Positions 1-8,738 of a stretch of DNA of 64,000 nt are shown one piece after another. This stretch comes from Caulobacter sp048541825 (lineage in GTDB: Bacteria > Pseudomonadota > Alphaproteobacteria > Caulobacterales > Caulobacteraceae), in the NCBI RefSeq assembly GCF_048541825.1, contig NZ_CP183332.1, positions 1,550,001 through 1,614,000 on the forward strand. The letters run 5' to 3'. Both the position numbers and the translations under genes were made by a program. Each line of letters opens with the position of its first letter. Positions within the stretch are counted from its first letter, which is position 1. The notes under the pieces were generated by a model. It was not told the origin of the DNA and searched no databases. It saw only the letters and a list, made by a program, of their open reading frames with translations.

Positions 1-1
1 G

Positions 2-532
2 CATTCGGCCGGTTTGCTGGAACGTCCTGACGCCGGCCTCGTGGCTCTGGGGGGGCGCGACTGCTCGAAACTGTCGGAAAGGATCCGCACGCGGATCCGC
101 CTGGGCACGGTGGGGTTCGTCTACCAGTTCCACCACCTGCTGCCCGAGTTCAGCGCGCTCGAGAACGTGGCCATGCCCGGCCTGATCGCCGGGCGCAGCC
201 GGGCCGAGGCGGAGGGGCGGGCGCTTGAGTTGCTGACGGAGCTTGGCCTCAGCGCCCGGGTGAACCATCAGCCGGCCCAGATGTCGGGTGGCGAGCAACA
301 GCGCGTGGCGATCGCCCGCGCCTTGGCCAACAAGCCGCAACTGCTGCTGGCCGACGAGCCGACGGGCAATCTGGATCCGGCAACCTCGGCAGCGGTGTTT
401 CAGTCGCTCTACAGCCTGGCCCGTGGCCAAGGTGTGGCCGCGCTGATCGCCACGCACAACATGGATCTGGCGCGCTATATGGACCGGGTGTTCGCGCTCA
501 GAGACGGCCATCTTGAGCCGCAGACCTTCTAA
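2..532 (+). CDS. lolD: Lipoprotein-releasing ABC transporter ATPase LolD (5' truncated)
   Basis: ATPase subunit of the LolCDE complex, which extracts outer-membrane lipoproteins from the inner membrane and hands them to LolA. The frame is open from the first bases of the window, so the start and Walker A lie upstream. Visible are the Q-loop context (VYQFHHLLPEFSALENV, a LolD-typical stretch), the ABC signature (MSGGEQQRVAIARAL), Walker B (LLLADEPTGNLD) and the switch histidine (ATHN). LolC would be expected just upstream. No terminator is seen before the convergent nucleoside hydrolase 12 bases away. Other MacB/FtsE-like ATPases are possible but the sequence fits LolD best. Confidence 0.9.
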   Translation, partial: HSAGLLERPDAGLVALGGRDCSKLSERIRTRIRLGTVGFVYQFHHLLPEFSALENVAMPGLIAGRSRAEAEGRALELLTELGLSARVNHQPAQMSGGEQQRVAIARALANKPQLLLADEPTGNLDPATSAAVFQSLYSLARGQGVAALIATHNMDLARYMDRVFALRDGHLEPQTF

Positions 533-544
533 GGTCGCGCTCGG

Positions 545-1501
545 CTAAAGCAGCGCCTGGCGTATCGCGGCGAAGAAACCGCTCCGGTCGATCTTCTTGA
601 TCACCCGGGCATTGGGCGCCCTGCGCTTGAGCGCTGGATCAGCGATCTCGATATCGGGCAGGATGGCGTGCGATACGCTCAGATAGCCTCGCGTGAGCTC
701 GCCCAGAGTCTCGACATCGACGACGGCCTGCTCGGCTTGCAGGATCAGGCTCTCATCCAGCGCGACGGCACATGTCAGGGCGTCCGGGTGCAGGCTGCCG
801 CTCAGACCTTCGGTGTCCTGAGCGAAGGCCAGCGAGGCGCGATTGACGTCGGTGAAGAACCGGGCGCGGGGCGTGCCCATGGCCTCCAGTTCGGCCAGTT
901 GGGAGATATCCAGCAGGCCGTCACGCAGCGTCTCGGTCCAGGTCACGATGGACAGCTTGAAGCCGGCGTTGATCACGATCTTGGCCGCTTCAGGATCGGC
1001 ATAGAAATTGTACTCGGCGGCGGGGGTCACGTTGCCCACGCCGTTGTCGGTGCCGCCCATGACCCAGAGATGTTTGACAGCCTCGGCGATCCGCGGTTCG
1101 CGCAGATAGGCCAGCGCAATATTGGTGAGGGGCGCCTGGGCAATGACCGTGATCTCGCCCGGAGCCGCCATGACCCTTCGCACGATCTCGTCCACCGCGT
1201 GACCTATGGCCGGGCGCTGTGCGGCGAGCGGATAGCCCATGTCGCTCATGCCGTCCGCGCCGAACACATAGGCCGCATCCAGCGGCGTGCGGGAAAATGG
1301 AGTTTGGGCGCCCAGATAGACCGGCACGCTTCGGGTCTCGCAGACCTCCAGCGTGACCAGCGCATTCTCGGCATGCTGGACAAAACCGACATTGCCGTGG
1401 GCGATCGTGATCGCCTCAACGGATACGCCCGGGTGGGTCAGGGCGAGCATCAGGGAGAACACGTCGTCCCCGGCGGTGTCTGTATCGATGATCAGGCGCA
1501 T
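545..1501 (-). CDS. Nucleoside hydrolase (IunH/RihA-like family)
   Basis: Predicted N-ribosyl hydrolase that splits nucleosides into base and ribose. The 318-residue protein opens with the calcium-binding motif DTDTAGDD of the inosine/uridine-preferring family and carries the internal EYNFYADPEAA motif and a late HPDALT histidine-aspartate motif. The open frame runs further upstream, but the family N-terminus (MRLIIDTD) fixes the start at the ATG ending at 1501. The gene converges on lolD and is divergent from dnaE. Substrate preference cannot be read from the sequence. The secreted adenosine deaminase at 45522 is a second nucleoside-salvage gene in the window. Confidence 0.88.
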   Translation of the reverse strand: MRLIIDTDTAGDDVFSLMLALTHPGVSVEAITIAHGNVGFVQHAENALVTLEVCETRSVPVYLGAQTPFSRTPLDAAYVFGADGMSDMGYPLAAQRPAIGHAVDEIVRRVMAAPGEITVIAQAPLTNIALAYLREPRIAEAVKHLWVMGGTDNGVGNVTPAAEYNFYADPEAAKIVINAGFKLSIVTWTETLRDGLLDISQLAELEAMGTPRARFFTDVNRASLAFAQDTEGLSGSLHPDALTCAVALDESLILQAEQAVVDVETLGELTRGYLSVSHAILPDIEIADPALKRRAPNARVIKKIDRSGFFAAIRQALL

Positions 1502-1657
1502 GGGGCGATCTGAACTGATCCGGTGTCCCGGGCAAAGCCCCCTGGAGGGCTTTCGAATGACTCTCCCAAAGAATATGCGGTGGATCGTGGGGGAACATCT
1601 TGTGAACAGAACGAAAGGGGAATATGGAACAAACAAGAAACAACAGTGGAGGTTCCT

Positions 1658-1747
1658 GTGATCCGTATCGCGCGTGAGTCTTTGGCCCTTGTGTCCGTCG
1701 CCAGCTTCGTCTGGATGATGTGCTCGGTCGCCCAGTTGGTGGCCTGA
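1658..1747 (+). CDS. Possible 29-residue hydrophobic peptide upstream of dnaE
   Basis: A short frame with a GTG start, preceded by a strong GGAGG ribosome-binding site 5 bases upstream, ends at a TGA 24 bases before the dnaE ATG. The peptide has a basic, charged first eight residues and then a continuous hydrophobic stretch (about residues 9-29) that could form one membrane segment. I do not recognise a family. Support is the good ribosome-binding site and the membrane-like composition. Against it are the short length and possible chance in GC-rich DNA. Confidence 0.45.
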   Translation: MIRIARESLALVSVASFVWMMCSVAQLVA

Positions 1748-1771
1748 GTCGATTGATTGGAGACGTGGGCG

Positions 1772-4700
1772 ATGTCGGGCAGCGAAGGACAGGGTTTCGT
1801 CCACCTTCGGGTCCGTTCTGCCTACTCGCTGCTAGAAGGCGCCATCAAGGCTGACGTGATCGGCAAATTGGCCGAGGCCGCGGGGATGCCGGCGGCGGGT
1901 CTGACGGATCGGGCCAATCTGTTTGGCGCTCTGGAATATTCCTCCTACGCCAAGGATTCGGGGATCCAGCCGATCATCGGCTGCGCGCTGCCCGTGTCAG
2001 GCATCGGCACTGGTCCAACAGAGCGATGGGCGCGAGCGCCGACGATCACGCTCCTGGCCCAGAGCGAGCGGGGCTATCTCAATCTTTCCGAGCTTTCGTC
2101 GATCGCTTACCTGGAAAGCGGTGATCTTGCCGAGCCGATCGTGCCGTGGTCCAAGGTGGTCGAGCACGCTGAAGGACTGATCCTGCTATCGGGCGGCGTC
2201 GATGGTCCGGTTGACGCGCTGTTCGCCGCCGGAAAGAGCACTGAAGCGATCCAGGCCCTGGCCGAAATGAGCCGGGTGTTTGGTGATCGGTTCTATGTGG
2301 AATTGCAGCGTCATGGTCTGCCGCGTCAGGCCGCCGCAGAGCCGGGTCTGGTGAACTGGGCCTATGAGCACGACGCGCCGCTGGTCGCGACCAATGATGT
2401 GTATTTCGCCAAGGCCGAGCTCTACAACGCGCACGACGCCCTGCTGTGCATTTCTGACGGCGCTTTTGTCGGACAGGATGAACGCCGGCGTGTGACGCCA
2501 GAGCACTGGTTCAAGCCGGCGGCCGACATGCGCAAGCTGTTCTCGGATCTGCCGGAGGCCTGCGACAACACCCTGGACATCGCCCGCCGCTGCGCCTTCC
2601 TGGTCAAGAAGCGTGATCCGATCCTGCCGAGCTTTCCCACAGGCGACGGACGTAGCGAACCGGATGAACTGAAGCATCAGGCCCGCGAGGGTCTGCGGGC
2701 AAGACTCGCCGAAAATCCGCTGGCAGTCGATGAGCAGGTCTATTGGGATCGACTGGATTTCGAGCTGGGCATCATCATCAAGATGGGTTTCCCCGGCTAC
2801 TTCCTGATCGTGTCGGACTTCATCAAGTGGGCCAAGTCGCACGGCATCCCCGTCGGCCCGGGCCGGGGTTCGGGCGCCGGGTCGCTGGTCGCCTGGGTGT
2901 TGACCATCACCGATCTGGATCCGCTGCGCTTTGGCCTGCTGTTCGAGCGTTTCCTGAATCCTGAGCGGGTCTCCATGCCCGACTTCGACATCGACTTCTG
3001 CCAGGAGCGACGCGAAGAGGTCATCGTCTACGTTCAGGAAAAGTACGGCCGCGATCGCGTGGCTCAGATCATCACCTTCGGCTCGCTGCAGGCCCGCGCG
3101 GTGCTGCGAGACGTCGGACGGGTGATGCAGTTGCCGCTCGGTCTCGTTGACCGGCTCTGCAAGATGGTCCCCAATAACCCCGCCGCGCCGGTGACCCTGG
3201 CCCAGGCGATCGAACTGGAGCCGCGCCTCAAGCAGGCCAAGAAGGAAGACGGCAACGTCTCGGCCTGTCTCGACGTGGCCCTGCAACTGGAAGGCCTGTT
3301 CCGCAACGCCTCGACCCATGCCGCCGGCCTGGTGATCGGCGATCGGCCGCTGACCCAGCTGACGCCGCTGTACAAGGATCCGCGCTCCGACCTGCCCGCC
3401 ACCCAGTTCAACATGAAGTGGGTCGAGAGCGCCGGGCTGGTGAAGTTCGACTTCCTGGGTCTGAAAACCCTAACGGTGCTGGATCGCGCCGTGAAGCATC
3501 TGAAGAAGCGCGGCGCAGAGGTCGATCTGGGCAAGTTGCCCTTCGACGACACCAAGACCTATGAACTGCTGGCCTCGGGCCAGACGGTCGGCGTGTTCCA
3601 GCTGGAAAGCCAGGGCATGCGTGACACCCTGCGCAAGATGCGGTGCGGGTCGATCGAGGAAATCACCGCTCTGATCTCGCTCTATCGACCGGGGCCGATG
3701 GACAACATCGACACCTTCGTCGACTGCAAGTTCGGCCGTAAACCCGTCGACACCCTGCACCCGTCGCTAGAGACGGTGCTCAAGGAAACCTACGGCGTCA
3801 TCGTCTATCAGGAACAGGTGATGCAGATCGCCCAGATCCTGGCGGGCTACAGCCTGGGCGAAGCCGACCTTTTGCGTCGGGCCATGGGCAAGAAGAAAAA
3901 AGAGGAAATGGATCTTCAGAAGATCCGTTTTGTCGACGGCGCCAGACAGAAGAACGTCCCTGAAGAGCAGTCGGGTTCAATCTTCGAACTGGTGGCCAAG
4001 TTCGCCGGCTACGGTTTCAACAAGAGCCACGCGGCCGCCTATGCGCTGATCGCCTATCAAACGGCCTGGTTGAAGGCTAATACGCCGGTCGAGTTCCTGG
4101 CCGCGTCGATGAGCCTGGATATATCCAACACAGACAAGCTGGCGGTTTTCCATCAGGACGCCCGCCGGTTCGACATCACGGTGCGAGCCCCTGACGTCAA
4201 TCGGTCGGGCGCGGACTTCGAGGTCGAGAACGGCGAAGTGCTCTACGCCCTGGGCGCGGTGCGCAATGTGGGTCTGGAAGCCATGAAGCACCTGGTCGCC
4301 GTTCGCGAGGAGGGCGGCCCGTTCCGCGACATCTTTGATTTCGTCGAGCGGGTCGATCCAAAGCAGGTAAACAAGCGGGCGATCGAAAATCTGGCGCGCG
4401 CAGGCGCCTTTGATTCCTTCCACAAGAACCGCGCCCAGATCCTGGCCTCCTCCGACGTCTTGATCGCGCACTGTCAAAGCATCGCCGCTGATCGTCAGGG
4501 CGGTCAGCATGCCTTGTTCGGCGGCGATCCATCCGCAGGCCGGCCGCGCCTGAAGAAGACTGAGCCCTGGAACCAGGTCGATCTGCTGGACGAAGAACTG
4601 GCCGCTGTTGGCTTCTATCTGACCGGCCACCCGCTTGAAGACATGGTGGGCATGCTGCGCCGTAAACGTACTGCCATGCTGACCGAGGTGATCCCCCAGG

Positions 4701-5203
4701 CCGAAGCCGGGATGGAAGCCTTCCGGATGTGCGGCGTTGTGCGGCGTCGCCAGGAACGGGCTTCGCAAAGCGGTGAGCGGTTCGCTTTCGTTTCGCTGTC
4801 GGATCCAACAGGTGAGTATGAAGTCCTGTTTCCACCCGAGGCTTTGCGCAAATGTCGGGATGTGCTGGAGCCTGGCAAGTCGGTCGCCATCAAGGTGCGC
4901 GCCAAGGCCCGGGATGGCGAGGTGCGGTTCTTTGGCGACGACGCCGAACCCATCGAGAAAGCGATCGAGAATGTGGTGGCGGGGCTACGCGTTCATCTTT
5001 CGCCCTCGGCGACCGAAATTGACGCACTTAAGAAGCGTCTGGACCCCGCCGCGTCGCAGAAGGGCGGCGAGATCAGTTTTATCGCCGCCATTGGCGGCGG
5101 ACGGGAAATCGAACTGAAGCTGCCAGGGCGCTATATTCTGGACGCCTCTCTGCGCGGGGCGCTTAAAACCGCGCCTGGCGTAGCGCTGCTGGAAGATGTC
5201 TGA
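1772..5203 (+). CDS. dnaE: DNA polymerase III alpha subunit, DnaE
   Basis: Catalytic subunit of the replicative polymerase. The 1143-residue length is normal for DnaE1. Order: N-terminal PHP domain (about 1-290), then palm with PDFDIDFCQ near residue 404 and FDFLGL near 558 supplying the three catalytic aspartates. The GPGRGSGAGSLVAW and NKSHAAAYALIAYQ motifs are both present, followed by the tandem helix-hairpin-helix region and a C-terminal OB fold. The PHP opening reads HLRVRSAYSLLEGA, lacking metal-binding histidines, so that domain is probably not catalytic. An in-frame TTG lies at 1757, but the ATG at 1772 has a GGAG 9 bases upstream and gives the family N-terminus. Confidence 0.97.
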   Translation: MSGSEGQGFVHLRVRSAYSLLEGAIKADVIGKLAEAAGMPAAGLTDRANLFGALEYSSYAKDSGIQPIIGCALPVSGIGTGPTERWARAPTITLLAQSERGYLNLSELSSIAYLESGDLAEPIVPWSKVVEHAEGLILLSGGVDGPVDALFAAGKSTEAIQALAEMSRVFGDRFYVELQRHGLPRQAAAEPGLVNWAYEHDAPLVATNDVYFAKAELYNAHDALLCISDGAFVGQDERRRVTPEHWFKPAADMRKLFSDLPEACDNTLDIARRCAFLVKKRDPILPSFPTGDGRSEPDELKHQAREGLRARLAENPLAVDEQVYWDRLDFELGIIIKMGFPGYFLIVSDFIKWAKSHGIPVGPGRGSGAGSLVAWVLTITDLDPLRFGLLFERFLNPERVSMPDFDIDFCQERREEVIVYVQEKYGRDRVAQIITFGSLQARAVLRDVGRVMQLPLGLVDRLCKMVPNNPAAPVTLAQAIELEPRLKQAKKEDGNVSACLDVALQLEGLFRNASTHAAGLVIGDRPLTQLTPLYKDPRSDLPATQFNMKWVESAGLVKFDFLGLKTLTVLDRAVKHLKKRGAEVDLGKLPFDDTKTYELLASGQTVGVFQLESQGMRDTLRKMRCGSIEEITALISLYRPGPMDNIDTFVDCKFGRKPVDTLHPSLETVLKETYGVIVYQEQVMQIAQILAGYSLGEADLLRRAMGKKKKEEMDLQKIRFVDGARQKNVPEEQSGSIFELVAKFAGYGFNKSHAAAYALIAYQTAWLKANTPVEFLAASMSLDISNTDKLAVFHQDARRFDITVRAPDVNRSGADFEVENGEVLYALGAVRNVGLEAMKHLVAVREEGGPFRDIFDFVERVDPKQVNKRAIENLARAGAFDSFHKNRAQILASSDVLIAHCQSIAADRQGGQHALFGGDPSAGRPRLKKTEPWNQVDLLDEELAAVGFYLTGHPLEDMVGMLRRKRTAMLTEVIPQAEAGMEAFRMCGVVRRRQERASQSGERFAFVSLSDPTGEYEVLFPPEALRKCRDVLEPGKSVAIKVRAKARDGEVRFFGDDAEPIEKAIENVVAGLRVHLSPSATEIDALKKRLDPAASQKGGEISFIAAIGGGREIELKLPGRYILDASLRGALKTAPGVALLEDV

Positions 5204-5243
5204 TCAGGCGCTGAGGCGTCGCTGGCGACAAGGGCGGATTGTG

Positions 5244-5591
5244 GTGAAGCATCTGGGCGGTTGTCAGTGCGGGAAGGTCCGCTTCGAGGTTGAGGTCGGG
5301 CTTGATGACCTGATCACCTGCAATTGCTCGCGTTGTGGCAAGCTGGGTTCGGTGTTGGCGTTTGCCGCCGAGAGCGACTTCACGTTGTTGCAAGGCGAGG
5401 AGCATCTGACCGACTATCGCTTCAACACCAGCAAGATCTCGCATCTCTTCTGCTCGGAGTGCGGCATCGAATCGTTTGGGCGAGGTGAGGGGCCAGGCGG
5501 GGTGCGAATGGCGGCGATCAACGTGCGCTGTCTGGATGACGTCGACGTCTTTGCTCTCAACCCTGTTCAGGTCAACGGCAAGGCATTCTAG
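5244..5591 (+). CDS. GFA family (CENP-V/GFA domain) zinc protein
   Basis: Small protein of the glutathione-dependent formaldehyde-activating enzyme/CENP-V fold family. Cysteines are arranged as in the family: GGCQCGKVRFE near the start, CNCSRC in the middle and CSECG after the F-C turn. The family binds zinc; its general role in bacteria is poorly defined and assignment as a formaldehyde enzyme is not warranted here. An upstream in-frame ATG at 5196 overlaps the dnaE stop and would add 16 residues rich in arginine. The GTG at 5241 or 5244 gives the usual family N-terminus, so the start is uncertain. It probably rides on dnaE transcription. Confidence 0.8.
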   Translation: MKHLGGCQCGKVRFEVEVGLDDLITCNCSRCGKLGSVLAFAAESDFTLLQGEEHLTDYRFNTSKISHLFCSECGIESFGRGEGPGGVRMAAINVRCLDDVDVFALNPVQVNGKAF

Positions 5592-5839
5592 CCCCTTTGA
5601 TCAGGGTCTTTGCAGCGGGATCGGGGGCGTTCAGACCTCCGCATCGGGCCGTTTCCGGGGTAGAAGACCCGACAAGACTTGCTTTTTGATCCAATCGCGC
5701 CTAATTGCGCGCCATTCCACACGCGGACGTTCGGCTGTGACCCGGGGAGACATCCCGGCGCCGCCGTTCCGGTCCCGCTCCAGATGTCTGGGTCGGGGGT
5801 GTCCGCGGAGGTTCAACCGGAAGAAGGATTATAGGCCTC
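5592..5839 (+). promoter_or_regulatory. rpsB promoter/leader region with an inverted repeat
   Basis: This 248-base stretch before rpsB has no convincing gene. A T-rich segment near 5680-5690 could be part of the promoter. An inverted repeat with arms AGACATC (5748-5754) and GATGTCT (5783-5789) encloses a GC-rich segment and would form a leader hairpin ahead of the rpsB ribosome-binding site. Known in other bacteria: S2 represses its own operon through its leader. Whether this hairpin does that is inference only. Confidence 0.3.
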
Positions 5840-6724
5840 ATGGCGCTTCCCGAATTCTCCATGCGTCAGCTCCTGGAAGCTGGCGCCCACTTCGGCCACC
5901 AGACGCACCGCTGGAACCCGAAGATGGACCGCTACATCTTTGGCTCGCGTTCGAACATTCACATCATCGACCTGTCGCAGTCGATTCCGCTCCTGCACCA
6001 GGCCCTGGTGAAGGTGCGTGAAGTCGCCGCCGCCGGCGGTCGCGTGCTGTTCGTCGGCACCAAGCGTCAGGCTTCCGATCCTGTCGCCACCGCCGCCAAG
6101 CGCTGCGCCCAGTACTACGTCAATCACCGCTGGCTCGGTGGCACCCTTACCAACTGGCGCACCGTGTCGGGCTCGATCGCGCGTCTGCGCGAACTCGAAG
6201 GCATCATGGGTGGCGAAGGCCAAGGCCGTTCCAAGAAGGAACTGCTGCAGCTGACCCGCGAACGCGACAAGCTGGAGCTGTCGCTGGGCGGCATCAAGGA
6301 CATGGGCGGCATCCCCGACATCATGTTCGTGATCGACACCAACAAGGAAGCCATCGCGATCCTTGAGGCCCGCAAGCTGAACATCCCGGTCATCGCGATC
6401 CTGGACACCAACTGCGATCCGGACGGCATCACCTATCCGATCCCGGGTAACGACGACGCCGCCCGCGCCCTGCAGCTGTACTGCGACCTGATCGCCGACG
6501 CCGTCCTCGACGGTCTGGCCGCCGGCCAAGCCTCGTCGGGCGTCGATCTGGGCGCCTCGATTGCTCCGATGGAACCGACCCTGGCTCGCGAACTGACCCC
6601 CGAGCCGGTGGCTGCTGAAGCCGCCGCCCCCGAGGCAACCGTCCCGGAGGCCGCTCCCGAGGCCGCTCAAGAAGCGACCGCTGAAGCGATCGAAGCTGTC
6701 GCCGAAGAGCCGGCTGCGAGCTGA
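5840..6724 (+). CDS. rpsB: 30S ribosomal protein S2
   Basis: Small-subunit protein S2. The N-terminus (MRQLLEAGAHFGHQTHRWNPK) and the internal FVGTKRQA and VNHRWLGGTLTNW blocks are diagnostic. At 294 residues it is longer than the roughly 240 of E. coli: residues from about 235 onward are an alanine/glutamate/proline-rich tail, probably disordered. It heads the rpsB-tsf pair. A good AAGAAGGA ribosome-binding site precedes the ATG. Confidence 0.98.
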   Translation: MALPEFSMRQLLEAGAHFGHQTHRWNPKMDRYIFGSRSNIHIIDLSQSIPLLHQALVKVREVAAAGGRVLFVGTKRQASDPVATAAKRCAQYYVNHRWLGGTLTNWRTVSGSIARLRELEGIMGGEGQGRSKKELLQLTRERDKLELSLGGIKDMGGIPDIMFVIDTNKEAIAILEARKLNIPVIAILDTNCDPDGITYPIPGNDDAARALQLYCDLIADAVLDGLAAGQASSGVDLGASIAPMEPTLARELTPEPVAAEAAAPEATVPEAAPEAAQEATAEAIEAVAEEPAAS

Positions 6725-6770
6725 TAGGACGACCGTCCTCTCGTTTGAGGACCGTTGTGATCATGACATG

Positions 6771-6794
6771 CGACCGGGCTATCAAGCCCGGTCG
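6771..6794 (+). other. Stem-loop between rpsB and tsf
   Basis: Perfect 10-bp inverted repeat, arms CGACCGGGCT and AGCCCGGTCG around the loop ATCA, 26 bases before the tsf start. No T-run follows, so it is not a classical terminator. It could attenuate or process the rpsB-tsf transcript, setting different levels of S2 and EF-Ts. Function is inference. Confidence 0.6.
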
Positions 6795-6820
6795 CTAAAC
6801 GTTTGAATATGGAGGATCTC

Positions 6821-7759
6821 ATGGCTGAAGTGACCGCTGCGCTGGTGAAAGAACTGCGCGAAAAGTCCGGCGTCGGCATGATGGACTGCAAGAAGGCGCT
6901 GGTTGAAAACGCCGGCGACATCGATGCGTCCATCGACTGGCTGCGCGCCAAGGGCCTGTCCAAGGCCGCCAAGAAGGCTGACCGCGTCGCCGCCGAAGGC
7001 CTCGTCGGCATCGCCGTTCGCATCGAAGGCGCCGGCATGACCGCCGCCGCTGTCGAAGTGAACGCCGAGACCGACTTCCTGGGCCGCAATGAACTGTTCC
7101 AGAACGCCGTCCGCAAGATCGCGGCTGTTGGCCTGGACAACGATGGCGTCGACGCCATCAACGCCGGCAAGACCGCCGACGGTGAAGTGGTTGCAGATCT
7201 GCTGACCAACCTGATCGCCACCATTGGCGAGAACATGGTTGCTCGTCGGTCCGCGCGCTTCAGCGTCGCCCAAGGCGCCGTGTCGACCTACATCCACAAC
7301 GCTACTGCGCCCGACCTCGGCCGTATCGGCGTGCTCGTGGCGATCGAAGGCGCCGGCGACCAGGCCAAGATCCTGGAGCTGGGCCGCAAGATCGCCATGC
7401 ATGTCGCCGCGACCTCGCCGCTGTCGCTGTCGCCGGACGATCTGGACCAGGCCGCGATCGAAAAGGAACGCGCCATCTTCACCGAGCAGGCGCTGGAGTC
7501 GGGCAAGCCCGCCGCCGTCGTCGAGAAGATGGTCGAAGGCCGCATCCGCAAGTTCCTGGAAGAGGTTGTGCTGCTGAAGCAGGCCTTCGTCATGAACCCG
7601 GACCAGACCGTCGAGCAGCTGGTCGCCGAGACCGGCAAGGAACTGGGCTCGCCGCTCACCGTGAAGGGCTTCGTTCGCCTGGCCCTGGGTGAAGGCGTCG
7701 AGAAGGCTCCGGTCGGCGATTTCGCCGCTGAAGTCGCCGCCATGGCTGGCCAAGCCTAA
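6821..7759 (+). CDS. tsf: Translation elongation factor Ts
   Basis: Guanine-nucleotide exchange factor for EF-Tu. The 312-residue protein has the N-terminal UBA-like domain (VKELREKSGVGMMDCKKAL) and the TDFLGRN signature (NAETDFLGRNELF). The start is set at 6821, directly after a GGAGG ribosome-binding site; in-frame ATGs at 6803 and 6809 lie upstream of or within that site and are unlikely. It follows rpsB and is followed by two stem-loops that separate it from pyrH. Confidence 0.97.
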   Translation: MAEVTAALVKELREKSGVGMMDCKKALVENAGDIDASIDWLRAKGLSKAAKKADRVAAEGLVGIAVRIEGAGMTAAAVEVNAETDFLGRNELFQNAVRKIAAVGLDNDGVDAINAGKTADGEVVADLLTNLIATIGENMVARRSARFSVAQGAVSTYIHNATAPDLGRIGVLVAIEGAGDQAKILELGRKIAMHVAATSPLSLSPDDLDQAAIEKERAIFTEQALESGKPAAVVEKMVEGRIRKFLEEVVLLKQAFVMNPDQTVEQLVAETGKELGSPLTVKGFVRLALGEGVEKAPVGDFAAEVAAMAGQA

Positions 7760-7771
7760 GACTAGATGAAG

Positions 7772-7802
7772 CTCCAAGCCCGCTTGGCGGCGCTTGGAGT
7801 TT
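7772..7802 (+). terminator. Stem-loop after tsf (first of two)
   Basis: Arms CTCCAAGC (7772-7779) and GCTTGGAG (7792-7799) followed by TTT. It is a short, moderately convincing intrinsic terminator 12 bases after the tsf stop, and works as a pair with the stronger hairpin just downstream. Confidence 0.6.
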
Positions 7803-7810
7803 CCGTCTTC

Positions 7811-7849
7811 GAAGGGCGCGGCGCGTTTGACGCGCGCCGCGCCCTTCTT
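7811..7849 (+). terminator. Strong stem-loop after tsf (second of two)
   Basis: Perfect 15-bp inverted repeat, left arm GAAGGGCGCGGCGCG at 7811-7825 and right arm at 7833-7847, followed by TT. Extremely stable by composition. With the preceding hairpin it should end most rpsB-tsf transcription, giving pyrH its own promoter downstream. Confidence 0.7.
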
Positions 7850-7972
7850 GCGCCTGCGTCCGCGCATTTTGGCCTTCTGAGGCCATCGGCAGCCGGGCGC
7901 GCGCAAAACCGATCCCACTTTTGACGAACGCGCACTATGTTGCGTCCCGACGACTCAGGAAGAGCCCGGCCC

Positions 7973-8716
7973 ATGTCTGAATCCAGCCCCGCCATGCCGA
8001 AGCCCTACCGCCGCGTGCTCCTGAAGGTTTCCGGTGAAGTGCTGATGGGCGACACGCCCTACGGCATCGACACCAACACGGTACAGTCCGTCGCCGAAGA
8101 TATCGCCGAGATCGTCAAATCAGGCGTCGAACTGTGTCTGGTGATCGGCGGCGGCAACATCTTCCGCGGCATGGCTGGAGCCGCAAAGGGCATGGAACGC
8201 TCTAGCGCCGACTATATGGGCATGCTGGCCACCGTCATGAACGCCTTGGCCATGCAGGACGCACTTGAGCGGATTGGCGTGTCGACCCGCGTGCAGTCGG
8301 CCATTCCGATGGCGACAGTCTGCGAGCCCTACATCCGGCGCCGCGCCCAGCGTCACCTGGAAAAGGGCAGGGTGGTGATCTTCGCCGCCGGAACGGGCAA
8401 CCCCTTCTTCACAACCGACACCGCCGCCGCCCTGCGCGCCGCCGAGATGCAGTGCGACGCCCTGTTCAAGGGCACTAGCGTCGATGGGGTCTATACCGCT
8501 GACCCGAAGAAGGACGCTTCGGCCGAGCGGTATGACCGCCTGACCTATATGGACGTGCTGGCCAAGGACCTGCGGGTCATGGACGCCTCGGCCGTCGCCT
8601 TGATGCGCGACAGCAATATTCCGATCGTGGTCTTCTCCATCAAGGGGCGCGGCAATCTGCTGAACGTCTTGCGAGGCGAAGGCACCTTTACCGTCGTCGC
8701 CCAAGACGCCGCCTAA
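7973..8716 (+). CDS. pyrH: UMP kinase
   Basis: Phosphorylates UMP to UDP in pyrimidine nucleotide synthesis; an amino-acid-kinase-fold enzyme, hexameric in other bacteria. The 247-residue protein has the LLKVSGEVLMG opening, the GGGNIFRG nucleotide-binding loop, FAAGTGNPFFTTDTAA and KGTSVDGVYTADP blocks. The start at 7973 follows an AGGAAGAG site. An in-frame ATG at 7937 is too far upstream. frr follows 22 bases later, so the two are probably co-transcribed. pyrG at 48350 acts later in the same pathway. Confidence 0.97.
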   Translation: MSESSPAMPKPYRRVLLKVSGEVLMGDTPYGIDTNTVQSVAEDIAEIVKSGVELCLVIGGGNIFRGMAGAAKGMERSSADYMGMLATVMNALAMQDALERIGVSTRVQSAIPMATVCEPYIRRRAQRHLEKGRVVIFAAGTGNPFFTTDTAAALRAAEMQCDALFKGTSVDGVYTADPKKDASAERYDRLTYMDVLAKDLRVMDASAVALMRDSNIPIVVFSIKGRGNLLNVLRGEGTFTVVAQDAA

Positions 8717-8738
8717 CTCTAGCGAAGAGAGCCCAGCC

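Noticed and set aside
1502..1804. Upstream extension of the nucleoside hydrolase to 419 residues
   Set aside because: The family N-terminus starts at 1501, and the extension is arginine/histidine-rich, overlaps the dnaE start and resembles nothing.
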